Assembly (NCBI GenBank): GCA_013214365.1
Contig: JABSPI010000034.1
Span: 1-6,878, forward strand
Length of the DNA: 6,878 nucleotides
Source: Erythrobacter sp.
GTDB lineage: Bacteria > Pseudomonadota > Alphaproteobacteria > Sphingomonadales > Sphingomonadaceae
Reading direction: 5' to 3'
Part shown: piece after piece, positions 1 through 6,747 of the stretch
Numbering within the stretch: the stretch's first letter is position 1
Layout of the letters: the number at the start of each line of letters is the position of its first letter
Translations under genes and position numbers: made by a program
Notes under the pieces: generated by a model
Databases searched by the model: none
What the model saw: the letters and a program-made list of their open reading frames with translations, nothing else
Told to the model about the DNA's origin: nothing

Positions 1-1962
1 ATGCAGGGGGTGCATGACAATTACGATACCGACACTTTCAAGGCGTTGATTGCGGCCTCGGAAGGTCTGACCCATGTCGCCGCGCAGGGGGACAAAACCG
101 CATCGCACCGTGTCATTGCCGACCATTTGCGCTCCACATCATTTTTGATGGCGGATGGAGTTTTGCCGTCCAATGAGGGGCGCGGCTATGTCTTGCGCCG
201 GATTATGCGCCGGGCGATGCGGCATGCGCACCTGTTGGGCGCGAAGGAGCCGTTGATGCACCGGCTCGTCCCCTCCTTGGTGGCCGAAATGGGGCAGGCA
301 TATCCCGAGCTTCAGCGTGGACAGGCTTTGATCGAAGAGGTTTTGCTGCGCGAGGAGACGCAATTCCGGCGCACGCTGGATAAGGGGCTTAAACTGCTCG
401 ACGAGGCAACCGGCGCAATGGAGGCGGGCGGCGAGCTCGATGGGGAAACCGCTTTCAAGCTCTACGACACATATGGCTTCCCTTACGATTTGACCGAGGA
501 TGCGTTGCGCGCCCGCGGGATCGGGGTTGATCAGGCCGGTTTTGACGCCGCTATGACCCGCCAGAAGGAAGCCGCGCGCGCAGCGTGGAAAGGATCGGGC
601 GATGCCGCATCGGGCGAAATCTGGTTCGATATCGCCGAACGCGAAGGCGCCAGCGAGTTCACCGGATATGCCGCAACCTCGGGTGAGGGCAGCGTGGTTG
701 CCATCGTCAAGGACGGCGCAGAAATAGCCAGCGCGCAAGCGGGCGACGAGGTCGTCGTTCTGACCAATCAGACACCGTTTTATGGCGAAAGCGGCGGGCA
801 AACCGGTGACACAGGTACGATCTCCACGCCGGATGGGCTGATGATCGAGGTCACTGATACCAGCAAGCCATTGGGCCGTTTGCATGCGCATCACGGGCGC
901 GTCACCGGCGGTTCGATTGCGGTTGGCGATAATGTGCAGCTTGAAGTGGATGCAGCGCGCCGGGCGCAGATCCGCGCCAACCATTCGGCCACGCACCTCG
1001 TCCATGCTGCCCTGCGCAACCAATTGGGCAATCATGTGACGCAAAAGGGCTCGCTCGTGGCTCAGGAACGGTTGCGTTTCGACTTCTCGCATCCCAAGCC
1101 GCTCTCGAACGATGAGGTGGCCGCGATCGAGGGCGAAGTGAACGCCGAAATCCTAGCCAATGAGGCGGTTTCAACCCGTTTGATGAGCCCGGATGACGCG
1201 GTTGAGGCCGGGGCGCTTGCGCTGTTCGGCGAAAAATATGGCGATGAGGTCCGGGTTTTGTCGATGGGCCGCACGGGCGATGCCGGCCGTAATTATTCGG
1301 TTGAATTGTGCGGGGGCACGCATGTCCGCGCGACCGGCGACATCGGATTGTTCCGCATCGTCTCGGAAAGCGCGGTGTCCTCGGGCGTGCGCCGGATTGA
1401 GGCGTTGACGGGAGATGCGGCGCGCAATTGGCTGGTCGATCGTGAGGATGCGCTCAAGGCTGCGGCCAGCGCGATCCGGGCGACCCCGGAAGAGGTGCCC
1501 GCGCGCATTGCCGCGCTTTTGGAAGAGCGCAAGCGGCTCGAAAAAGAACTCGCCGAGGCGAAGAAGGCGCTGGCTCTGGGCAGTGGCGGCGCAGGCAATG
1601 GCGCGGCAGCAGGCGGCGATGAAAAGGTCGGCGCGGTCACGTTTAGTGGCCAAGTTCTAGACGGTTTGAACCCTAAGGAATTGCGTCCGCTGCTGGACGA
1701 GACCAAAGCCCGTCTGGGCAGCGGGGTGGCCGCGATCGTTGCGGTCAATGATGGCAAAGCCAGCATCGCCGCCGCAGTGACCGATGACTTGACCCAGCAA
1801 TTCAGCGCGGTCGACCTTGTGCGCGCCGGCGTTGCCGCCTTGGGCGGGAAGGGCGGCGGTGGCCGTCCTGACATGGCGCAAGGTGGCGGCCCGGATGGAA
1901 CAAAGGGTGATGCAGCGATTGCCGCGGTGCGCGATGTCTTAGCACAGCACGAAGATGCGTGA
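1..1962 (+). CDS. alaS: Alanyl-tRNA synthetase, 5'-truncated by the window edge
   Basis: AlaRS charges tRNA-Ala with alanine in the cytoplasm and hydrolyses mischarged Ser- and Gly-tRNA-Ala. The 653 codons seen begin inside the catalytic region: the first Met lies in the conserved [11 protein letters not shown] segment and is not the true start. About 236 residues are missing, judged from the offset of the zinc ligands to E. coli AlaRS, so the whole protein would be near 889 aa, normal for the family. The central helical tRNA-recognition region is at about 35-200. The editing domain follows, with both zinc-ligand pairs intact: His328-x3-His332 and Cys437-x3-His441. A short coiled-coil-like stretch (about 500-525) precedes the C-Ala/DHHA1 domain, whose Gly-rich [16 protein letters not shown] motif is at 615-630. 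The frame is intact to TGA. The downstream gene is on the same strand, 28 bases away. Identification is secure; only the N-terminus is unseen. Confidence 0.97.
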   Translation: MQGVHDNYDTDTFKALIAASEGLTHVAAQGDKTASHRVIADHLRSTSFLMADGVLPSNEGRGYVLRRIMRRAMRHAHLLGAKEPLMHRLVPSLVAEMGQAYPELQRGQALIEEVLLREETQFRRTLDKGLKLLDEATGAMEAGGELDGETAFKLYDTYGFPYDLTEDALRARGIGVDQAGFDAAMTRQKEAARAAWKGSGDAASGEIWFDIAEREGASEFTGYAATSGEGSVVAIVKDGAEIASAQAGDEVVVLTNQTPFYGESGGQTGDTGTISTPDGLMIEVTDTSKPLGRLHAHHGRVTGGSIAVGDNVQLEVDAARRAQIRANHSATHLVHAALRNQLGNHVTQKGSLVAQERLRFDFSHPKPLSNDEVAAIEGEVNAEILANEAVSTRLMSPDDAVEAGALALFGEKYGDEVRVLSMGRTGDAGRNYSVELCGGTHVRATGDIGLFRIVSESAVSSGVRRIEALTGDAARNWLVDREDALKAAASAIRATPEEVPARIAALLEERKRLEKELAEAKKALALGSGGAGNGAAAGGDEKVGAVTFSGQVLDGLNPKELRPLLDETKARLGSGVAAIVAVNDGKASIAAAVTDDLTQQFSAVDLVRAGVAALGGKGGGGRPDMAQGGGPDGTKGDAAIAAVRDVLAQHEDA

Positions 1963-1991
1963 TGAGCGGCGACCCTAGGCCGGCATTGTGA
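1962..1991 (+). other. Nine-codon mini-ORF linked by TGATG overlaps on both sides
   Basis: An ATG at 1962 overlaps the last base of the alaS stop (TGATG). It opens a reading frame of nine codons (MSGDPRPAL) that stops with TGA at 1989-1991. The last base of that stop is in turn the first base of the ATG of the next gene, a second TGATG. This geometry is typical of translational coupling, where terminating ribosomes reinitiate. A weak GAAG at 1951-1954 lies 7 bases before the first ATG. Whether the peptide is ever made, or the arrangement is chance, cannot be told from the sequence. Confidence 0.22.
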
Positions 1992-2476
1992 TGCCCAGAC
2001 CACCGGGAAAACTCGCCCAGTTAATCCGGCGGCTGCGTGTACGGGCGCGGCGAGGGTCGGTTACGAGATGGCGTGATTTTCGCACTGGGTTGAATGTCAG
2101 TTGGCTGGCTCTGCGGGATCGGTCGATCGGGTGGGCACCCAAAGTTCTTGGCGTTCTCGTCGCGCTGGTCGGGGTCATGCCGCTTGAATGGGTGCCTGGC
2201 ATTCATCCATTCGTGGTTCTTTTGGCCAATTTCGTAGCAATTCCTGCTCTATTGTGGCTGGCATGGCTCGCAGTGTCGCCCAAGCACAAAGAGCTATTGG
2301 TGCAGCAAGCGCGTAAGGCTGCGATGCCGTGGGCTTTCCTAACTGTAATTGCGGCAATCTTCGCCACCTCGTCGGCTATCGATTTGGCATTGGAATTTGC
2401 CTATCCAGGGCAGGACGCGTTTTCCCCAGTGATCGAAGACTGGGTTGAGGTTTTGCTTGGCCCGAATGCGAACTAG
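1991..2476 (+). CDS. Small membrane protein, three predicted helices, distantly DUF1232/YkvA-like
   Basis: This 161-residue protein is not firmly recognised. It has a very basic N-terminus (about residues 3-30, many Arg), then hydrophobic segments at about 52-65, 74-95 and 113-135, and an acidic C-terminal tail. It is probably an inner-membrane protein with its positive N-terminus in the cytoplasm. The stretch ALRDRSIGWAPKVLGVLVAL followed by MPLEWVPG recalls the DUF1232 (YkvA) pattern of 'LRD...PW.AK' then 'SPIDLIPD', but the signature acidic residues are absent; this link is my inference. ATG at 1991 is chosen because it overlaps the preceding mini-ORF stop; GTG at 1988 in the same frame would add one residue. 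There is no clear Shine-Dalgarno. In 33 codons counted by eye from 2231, 20 end in G or C, so codon bias seems mild. It probably shares the alaS transcript. Confidence 0.72.
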   Translation: MPRPPGKLAQLIRRLRVRARRGSVTRWRDFRTGLNVSWLALRDRSIGWAPKVLGVLVALVGVMPLEWVPGIHPFVVLLANFVAIPALLWLAWLAVSPKHKELLVQQARKAAMPWAFLTVIAAIFATSSAIDLALEFAYPGQDAFSPVIEDWVEVLLGPNAN

Positions 2477-4245
2477 CCATCTTCAGGTGAGAGCGAGCTG
2501 GTGCGCAATTTGGGTTTTGCGTTGAGCCCGCCTTTCACCTCGATCTGCTCGCGATATTGGTCGCGTTTTTCATGGATAGAGGCAATCACCGGCCCCATGG
2601 CAACGCCGATATTGACCAGTGCCGCTTCGGACAATTGCAGCGAGCTTTCAAGCGTTTCGGGCACGGCATGGCTGGCCCCGGCGCGGTACAATGCGGCGGC
2701 ATGATCGGTGTCTCTGGCGCGCGCCACGATCAGCAGATCGGGGTGGTTCACCCGCAGCTTGCCCACCAGTCTTTGCGCCAAAACTGGCTCATCCATGGTC
2801 AGGACAATCGCCGGCGCATTCGCGAGGCCCAACCGGCTCAACGCCTGACCGCGCGCGGCGTCGCCAAAGGTGGCCCGGTATCCGTCACGCTTGGCCTGAT
2901 CGATCAAATCGGGATTGGAATCGAGCATGATGTAAGGCTGGTCGTGCACCGTCATCATATCGGCGACCATGCGGCCCACGCGGCCGCCGCCAACAATAAT
3001 CGTGCGCGCTTCCTCGCGCTCTTCCTCGGCCAGATCAGGCGTGGGTTCGACCCGGCGTGCAATCACCCGGCCCAGCCGCGCCAGCAATGGGGTAACGGTC
3101 AAACCGATTGCGGTCACCACTTCCCAAAATTGCGCGGTGTCTTCATCGATCACCAATGCGCTGGTCGCGGCGGCCAAAACGATCAGCGATGTTTCGCTGG
3201 GGCTGGCCATCAAAACGCCGGTTTCCGCCGCAGTGGATTTGCGCGCACCCATCATCCGCAACAAGGTTCCGGTGACGATCGCCTTGAACACCAATACACC
3301 GATCACAGCCACAGTGATCTCGCCCAGATTGCGCCAGATATCGGTGAGATCAATGCTCATCCCGATCGTGATCAGGAACACGCCCAAGGCCAGACCTTTA
3401 AACGGCTCCATAATTGTTTCGACTTCGCCGTGATATTCGGTTTCCGCAATCAGCAGTCCGGCGATCAGCGCGCCCACAATCGGCGACAGACCGGCGACCG
3501 ATGTCGCAAGGCTGGCGCCGATCACCACCAACAAGGATGCAGCCAGAAACAATTCGGGGCTCTTCGTGCGCGCCGCCTGGCCGAACAGGCGGGGCAGGGC
3601 AAACCGGCCCGCCACCAACAACACCGCGATCACAATCCCGCCTTGGATCAAGGTCGTCGTCAGACCTGCCACTCCGCCATCCTGCGCGTTGGGGGCCAGC
3701 GCACCCAGAATGAAGATAATGGGGACGATCATGATGTCTTCGAACAACAGCATCGACAATGCGGCCCGGCCAACCGGGCTTTTCGTGCCCGAAATCGGCA
3801 ACACGATCGCAGTCGAAGAAAATGCCAGCGCAAAGCCCAAAGCCAGCGCAGCCGTGTTCGACATCCCGCTGTAATAGCCAAAGAACATGGCCGAGATGCT
3901 GCCAATGATCAGCAGTTCCAAACTGCCCAGGCCAAACACCAATTTGCGCAATTGCCACAAGCGGTTGAACGACAATTCCAGCCCGATCGCAAACAGCAAT
4001 AAGATGATCCCGAAATCGGCAAACGGGGTCAATCGGTCCGGATCAGATATAGTGACCCAATAGAGCCATTCATGACGTTCCACCATCGCGCCAAGGCCGT
4101 AGGGGCCGACCAGAATGCCGATCAGGATGAAACCGATGATCGGGGTGATCCGGAACCGCGCAAAGACGGGAATAACAATCCCCGCCGCGCCCAGAATAAC
4201 GAGCGCATCGGACATTACCGGTGAAAGGGTCAGTTCGCCTGCCAT
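2473..4245 (-). CDS. KefB/YbaL-type CPA2 monovalent cation:proton antiporter with RCK (TrkA-N) domain
   Basis: This 590-residue inner-membrane antiporter probably exchanges K+ or Na+ for protons, serving pH, osmotic or electrophile-stress control. About residues 12-395 form the multi-helix exchanger: LLLFAIGLEL at 82-91, AFSSTAIVLP at 141-150 and LLFEDIMIVP at 166-175, with Asp170 as the likely transport residue. EPFKGLALGVF at 280-290 and GMSID at 295-299 match Kef proteins. After a charged linker (about 396-413) comes an RCK/TrkA-N Rossmann domain: GGGRVG at 419-424 binds the dinucleotide, Asp442 suits the ribose site, FGDA is at 460-463 and RARDTDH at 509-515. KefC has Gln-Asp where this protein has Glu169-Asp170, as I recall for YbaL/RosB, so I avoid naming it kefB or kefC. 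No KefF/KefG-like partner is nearby. The start codon has only a weak ribosome site; Met11 (ATG complement at 4213-4215) is an alternative. Its stop overlaps that of the convergent gene. Confidence 0.93.
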   Translation of the reverse strand: MAGELTLSPVMSDALVILGAAGIVIPVFARFRITPIIGFILIGILVGPYGLGAMVERHEWLYWVTISDPDRLTPFADFGIILLLFAIGLELSFNRLWQLRKLVFGLGSLELLIIGSISAMFFGYYSGMSNTAALALGFALAFSSTAIVLPISGTKSPVGRAALSMLLFEDIMIVPIIFILGALAPNAQDGGVAGLTTTLIQGGIVIAVLLVAGRFALPRLFGQAARTKSPELFLAASLLVVIGASLATSVAGLSPIVGALIAGLLIAETEYHGEVETIMEPFKGLALGVFLITIGMSIDLTDIWRNLGEITVAVIGVLVFKAIVTGTLLRMMGARKSTAAETGVLMASPSETSLIVLAAATSALVIDEDTAQFWEVVTAIGLTVTPLLARLGRVIARRVEPTPDLAEEEREEARTIIVGGGRVGRMVADMMTVHDQPYIMLDSNPDLIDQAKRDGYRATFGDAARGQALSRLGLANAPAIVLTMDEPVLAQRLVGKLRVNHPDLLIVARARDTDHAAALYRAGASHAVPETLESSLQLSEAALVNIGVAMGPVIASIHEKRDQYREQIEVKGGLNAKPKLRTSSLSPEDG

Positions 4246-4321
4246 GGAACCGGATTAGCCGTGTGGGCCGGTCAAGTCACCCATGTGTGTTGTCGCTCCC
4301 CATTGGCCATGCACAACAAAC

Positions 4322-4362
4322 AAAAAAGGCGGCCCATTCGCGAAGAAATGGGCCGCCCTTTT
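4322..4362 (-). terminator. Rho-independent terminator of icd
   Basis: A perfect 11-bp GC-rich stem (4328-4338 with 4347-4357) closes an 8-base loop. Read on the minus strand it is followed by six T residues (complement of 4322-4327). It begins 60 bases after the icd stop codon, so it should end the icd transcript before the antiporter gene. On the plus strand the hairpin is followed by only four T, so it could act weakly in that direction too, but no plus-strand gene precedes it. Confidence 0.88.
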
Positions 4363-4417
4363 GATTTCGCGGTAACCGGCCGTGCAATCGTTACGCGCCG
4401 GTGCATATCATGGGCAA

Positions 4418-5638
4418 TTACGCCCAGTTTTGCATTTCTTTTTCGAGGTTTTGAACAATCGCCTCGAAGAATTGCTCGGTGGTCAGCCAATTTTGCGACG
4501 GACCGATCAGCAGCGCCAGATCTTTGGTCATCTGGCCGTTCTCGACCGTTTCGATGCACACCCGCTCAAGCGTTTCGGCAAACCGCACCACGTCGGGGGT
4601 TTCGTCGAACTTGCCGCGATACATCAGACCGCGGGTCCATGCGAAGATCGATGCAATCGGGTTGGTCGAGGTTGCCTTGCCTTGCTCATGCTGGCGGAAG
4701 TGGCGGGTGACGGTGCCGTGCGCGGCTTCGGCTTCGACGGTCTTGCCATCGGGCGTCATCAGAACCGAAGTCATCAGGCCGAGCGAGCCAAACCCTTGGG
4801 CAACGGTGTCCGACTGCACATCGCCGTCATAGTTTTTACACGCCCAGACGAACTTGCCCGACCATTTGAGCGCGGCGGCAACCATATCATCGATCAACCG
4901 GTGCTCGTAAGTGATGCCGGCGGCTTCGAACTTGTCAGCAAATTCGTTGTCGAACACCTCTTGGAAAAGGTCTTTGAAACGCCCGTCATAGGCTTTCATG
5001 ATGGTGTTCTTGGTCGACAGATAAACCGGCCATTTGCGATCGAGGCCGTAATTCATCGACGCGCGGGCAAATGCCCGGATCGAATCGTCGAGATTGTACA
5101 TCGCCATGGCAATGCCCGAGCTTTCAAATTCGAACACTTCCAGATCGAGATTGGTGCCATCCTCGCCCTCATAAACGAGGCGCAGCTTACCCGGGCCCGG
5201 GATCAGCGTGTCGGTGGCGCGATATTGGTCGCCAAATGCATGGCGGCCAACCACGATCGGATTGGTCCAACCCGGCACCAGGCGCGGGACATTGTCGATC
5301 ACGATCGGCTCGCGGAACACCACGCCGCCCAAAATGTTGCGGATCGTGCCATTGGGCGAACGCCACATTTTCTTCAGATCAAACTCTTCAACCCGCGCTT
5401 CGTCGGGGGTGATGGTGGCGCATTTGACGCCCACACCATATTCCTTGATCGCATTGGCTGCATCAACGGTGATCTGGTCGTCGGTTTCGTCGCGCTTCTC
5501 GATCGAGAGGTCGTAATATTTCAGGTCGACATCGAGGTATGGCAAGATCAGCCTTTCGCGGATCCATTGCCAGATGATCTTTGTCATCTCATCGCCGTCG
5601 AGCTCGACTACTGGGTTTTTGACCTGAATTTTCTGCAT
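4418..5638 (-). CDS. icd: NADP-dependent isocitrate dehydrogenase, type II (eukaryote-like, homodimeric)
   Basis: The enzyme decarboxylates isocitrate to 2-oxoglutarate and makes NADPH, a TCA-cycle step in the cytoplasm. The 406 residues match the family's usual length (human IDH1 is 414). Catalytic and binding residues are in place: Ser94, Asn96 and Arg100 in SPNGTIR, Arg109, Arg132, Tyr139, Lys210, and metal ligands Asp250, Asp273 and Asp277 (in DGDVQSD). AAHGTVTRH at 305-313 ends in Arg312-His313, the pair that reads the NADP 2'-phosphate, so NADP specificity is expected. This type differs from E. coli Icd and lacks its phosphorylation-loop sequence context. A GAGG 8 bases before the ATG supports the start. 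The 287 bases upstream, before the tRNA gene, hold no credible ORF and should contain the promoter. A strong terminator follows the gene. Confidence 0.97.
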   Translation of the reverse strand: MQKIQVKNPVVELDGDEMTKIIWQWIRERLILPYLDVDLKYYDLSIEKRDETDDQITVDAANAIKEYGVGVKCATITPDEARVEEFDLKKMWRSPNGTIRNILGGVVFREPIVIDNVPRLVPGWTNPIVVGRHAFGDQYRATDTLIPGPGKLRLVYEGEDGTNLDLEVFEFESSGIAMAMYNLDDSIRAFARASMNYGLDRKWPVYLSTKNTIMKAYDGRFKDLFQEVFDNEFADKFEAAGITYEHRLIDDMVAAALKWSGKFVWACKNYDGDVQSDTVAQGFGSLGLMTSVLMTPDGKTVEAEAAHGTVTRHFRQHEQGKATSTNPIASIFAWTRGLMYRGKFDETPDVVRFAETLERVCIETVENGQMTKDLALLIGPSQNWLTTEQFFEAIVQNLEKEMQNWA

Positions 5639-5705
5639 GGCTGGCGCCTCATCCTTCTCGGAATGTTTCTAAACGTCAGGATGTCTGATGTGATCCCTCC
5701 CGCGC

Positions 5706-5733
5706 GCTCTAGCAGAGGTGCGCGAAGGTGCAA
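5706..5733 (-). promoter_or_regulatory. icd: Possible icd promoter
   Basis: On the minus strand TTGCAC (complement of 5728-5733) is separated by 16 bases from TAGAGC (complement of 5706-5711). This is a mediocre sigma-70-like pair, with only three of six matches in the -10. It would give an icd leader of roughly 60 bases. It is the best pair I found by eye in the upstream region and remains weakly supported. Confidence 0.2.
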
Positions 5734-5808
5734 GGTGGTGTGGCAAATGCTTGTGCCAGCAAACGCGAAAATCTTGCATCTGAACACGGCAGCTGCGCGC
5801 CGCTCCGG

Positions 5809-5845
5809 CGATGCGCAAACCAAGTGCGCGCGCCCACGCGCATCG
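5809..5845 (-). repeat. Inverted repeat upstream of icd, 8-bp perfect arms
   Basis: CGATGCGC at 5809-5816 and its exact complement GCGCATCG at 5838-5845 flank a 21-base spacer. Three more bases inside (GTG 5824-5826 with CAC 5835-5837) can extend the helix past a 7-base bulge. No T-run follows on either strand, so it is not a standard intrinsic terminator for the tRNA. It may be a tRNA 3'-trailer structure, an operator-like site for icd, or chance in GC-rich DNA. Confidence 0.35.
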
Positions 5846-5925
5846 GGCAAGCGGCATTTATCGATCGGAACCGCACCGCCAAAGGCGCGCAATCAAACCT
5901 GTGTCGGATAAGAAGGGGGAGGGAA

Positions 5926-6000
5926 TGGTGGGCGTAGGAAGAGTTGAACTTCCGACCCCTGCGATGTCAACACAGTGCTCTACCACTGAGCTATACGCCC
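5926..6000 (-). tRNA. tRNA-Val (anticodon GAC), CCA encoded
   Basis: The complement folds as a full cloverleaf. The acceptor stem is GGGCGTA/TACGCCC, the D stem GCTC/GAGC with loop AGTGGTA, and the anticodon stem CTGTG/CGCAG with one G-U pair. The anticodon loop TTGACAT places GAC at 34-36, reading valine GUC and GUU codons. The T arm is GGAAG-TTCAACT-CTTCC. The discriminator is A at 5929, and the 3' CCA is encoded in the DNA at 5928-5926. There is no intron or mismatch. It lies on the same strand as cpdR and icd, 176 bases after cpdR and 287 before icd. Confidence 0.97.
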
Positions 6001-6176
6001 ACACTATCATTCCATGTCCCGCAACCCCGACCAGTAGGTTTTGGCTGCGAGAAGCGGCGCGTTAGCGAAACCTCTCACACTGTGCAAGCGATTCGAGGCG
6101 AGTTGCCAGTGAAAAAGTCAGCTTTGGCGAAAAAACGCTGTTTTGGCCCGCCGCAGCAGCCCGCCAATTTTCATAT

Positions 6177-6572
6177 TTAGATCGATGCCTGATGCGGTTC
6201 TTCAAAGGCGCGTTCCACTTCGAGCACGAGATCGCGCAGGTGGAATGGCTTTGAAAGCACTTTGGCTTGCGGTTGTTCGCGGCTGGCGCGCAGGCTGACC
6301 GCAGCAAAGCCGGTGATGAACATCACTTTGGTGCGCGGGCTGACTTCTGAGCAGCGCTGCGCCAATTCGATTCCGTCCATTTCGGGCATGACAATATCCG
6401 ACAACAACAGGTCGAAATCCTCATTTTCAAGCAGCGGCACGGCCTCGGTGCCGCGATCGACGCTTTTTACCTCATATCCGGCATTGGTGAGTGCGCGCTC
6501 GAGATAAGTGCGCATGGCCTCTTCGTCTTCGGCCAGCAGGATTCGCGGGGGAATGTTTGTTGTCATGGCCAT
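6177..6572 (-). CDS. cpdR: CpdR-type single-domain response regulator
   Basis: This 131-residue protein is a stand-alone receiver (REC) domain with no output domain. In Caulobacter, unphosphorylated CpdR primes the ClpXP protease to degrade CtrA, PdeA and other cell-cycle substrates, and phosphorylation through CckA-ChpT switches it off. Visible receiver residues are acidic pocket Glu15-Asp16, phosphoacceptor Asp59 (in LLLSDIVMPEMDG), Thr87 and Lys108 (in SKPF). The sequence IVMPEMDGIELAQRC with VMFITGFAAV is close to sphingomonad CpdR as I remember it, which is why I use the symbol. The protein ends in Ala-Ser-Ile. Met1 (6572) and Met3 (6566) are both possible starts; neither has a clear Shine-Dalgarno, and Met3 brings the N-terminus closer to the family's. 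The gene diverges from the frame at 6748. A GC-rich stretch followed by six T (complement of about 6128-6168) could weakly terminate it. Confidence 0.88.
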   Translation of the reverse strand: MAMTTNIPPRILLAEDEEAMRTYLERALTNAGYEVKSVDRGTEAVPLLENEDFDLLLSDIVMPEMDGIELAQRCSEVSPRTKVMFITGFAAVSLRASREQPQAKVLSKPFHLRDLVLEVERAFEEPHQASI

Positions 6573-6573
6573 G

Positions 6574-6589
6574 GTTCTTACACGAGAAC
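6574..6589. repeat. Short inverted repeat abutting the cpdR start codon
   Basis: GTTCT at 6574-6578 and AGAAC at 6585-6589 form a dyad with a 6-base spacer, ending one base before the cpdR ATG at 6572. In the mRNA it would be a weak 5-bp hairpin over the place where a ribosome site belongs; in DNA it could be an operator half-site pair. A 5-bp dyad can easily occur by chance. Confidence 0.25.
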
Positions 6590-6647
6590 GCTTAAGAAAT
6601 CTTTGGTGTTTGACCTGCGTGACCGACTTTGAGACGGGTTTGAAAAG

Positions 6648-6658
6648 GCGGTTACCGC
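6648..6658. repeat. 11-base palindrome GCGGT-T-ACCGC in the cpdR upstream region
   Basis: Perfect 5-bp arms flank a single central base, between the divergent starts of cpdR and the right-edge frame. The size and central position suit a regulator-binding site, but I do not match it to a known consensus. Confidence 0.3.
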
Positions 6659-6694
6659 AAAAGCTTAATCGCGCTGCCCATACCCTTGGTTATC

Positions 6695-6709
6695 GATCAG
6701 GGATTGATC
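6695..6709. repeat. Inverted repeat GATCA-N5-TGATC before a TTGACA box
   Basis: Arms at 6695-6699 and 6705-6709 are perfect. The repeat ends 2 bases before TTGACA (6712-6717), a position suited to an activator site for a plus-strand promoter. No known consensus is recognised. Confidence 0.3.
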
Positions 6710-6711
6710 CT

Positions 6712-6740
6712 TTGACACACGCTTGCAAAGCGGGCAGCAA
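6712..6740 (+). promoter_or_regulatory. Possible promoter for the right-edge gene, weak -10
   Basis: TTGACA at 6712-6717 is a perfect -35 hexamer. At 17-base spacing the -10 position (6735-6740) reads CAGCAA, a poor match. If the promoter is real, transcription would start close to the ATG at 6748, giving a leaderless or nearly leaderless mRNA. Confidence 0.25.
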
Positions 6741-6747
6741 ATGCACA

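Noticed and set aside
139..1092. Minus-strand open frame opposite alaS (and a similar one at 1293-2003)
   Set aside because: Both are antisense to alaS, whose reading frame and motifs are intact; the translations are low-complexity or Arg/Ala/Ser-rich with no recognisable domain.
2557..4002. Long plus-strand open frame (481 codons) opposite the antiporter gene
   Set aside because: It lies wholly antisense to a well-supported gene. The translation is rich in Gln, His and Arg with no domain, as expected from the reverse complement of a hydrophobic, GC-biased gene.
4246..4275. EcfG-type general stress promoter starting at GGAACC 4246
   Set aside because: The -35-like GGAACC lacks a GTT-containing -10 at the proper spacing, and it points away from the antiporter gene towards no plus-strand gene.
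4382..5911. Long plus-strand open frame (509 codons) opposite icd
   Set aside because: It is antisense to a clearly identified icd over nearly its whole length, shows no family motif, and also runs through the icd terminator side and upstream region. It is a shadow of codon bias.
5926..6000. tRNA-Val as a possible integration site
   Set aside because: tRNA 3' ends are common attachment sites, but no integrase and no repeated copy of the tRNA 3' end is seen nearby; both flanks are core genes.
6003..6176. Small gene or clear terminator between cpdR and tRNA-Val
   Set aside because: The open frames here are short and without motifs. The candidate hairpin before the T-run (about 6128-6168) pairs poorly, so I do not list it as a terminator.
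6589..6670. CtrA binding site upstream of cpdR
   Set aside because: Isolated TTAA elements occur at 6592-6595 and 6665-6668, but no pair has the 7-base spacing needed for the canonical motif.
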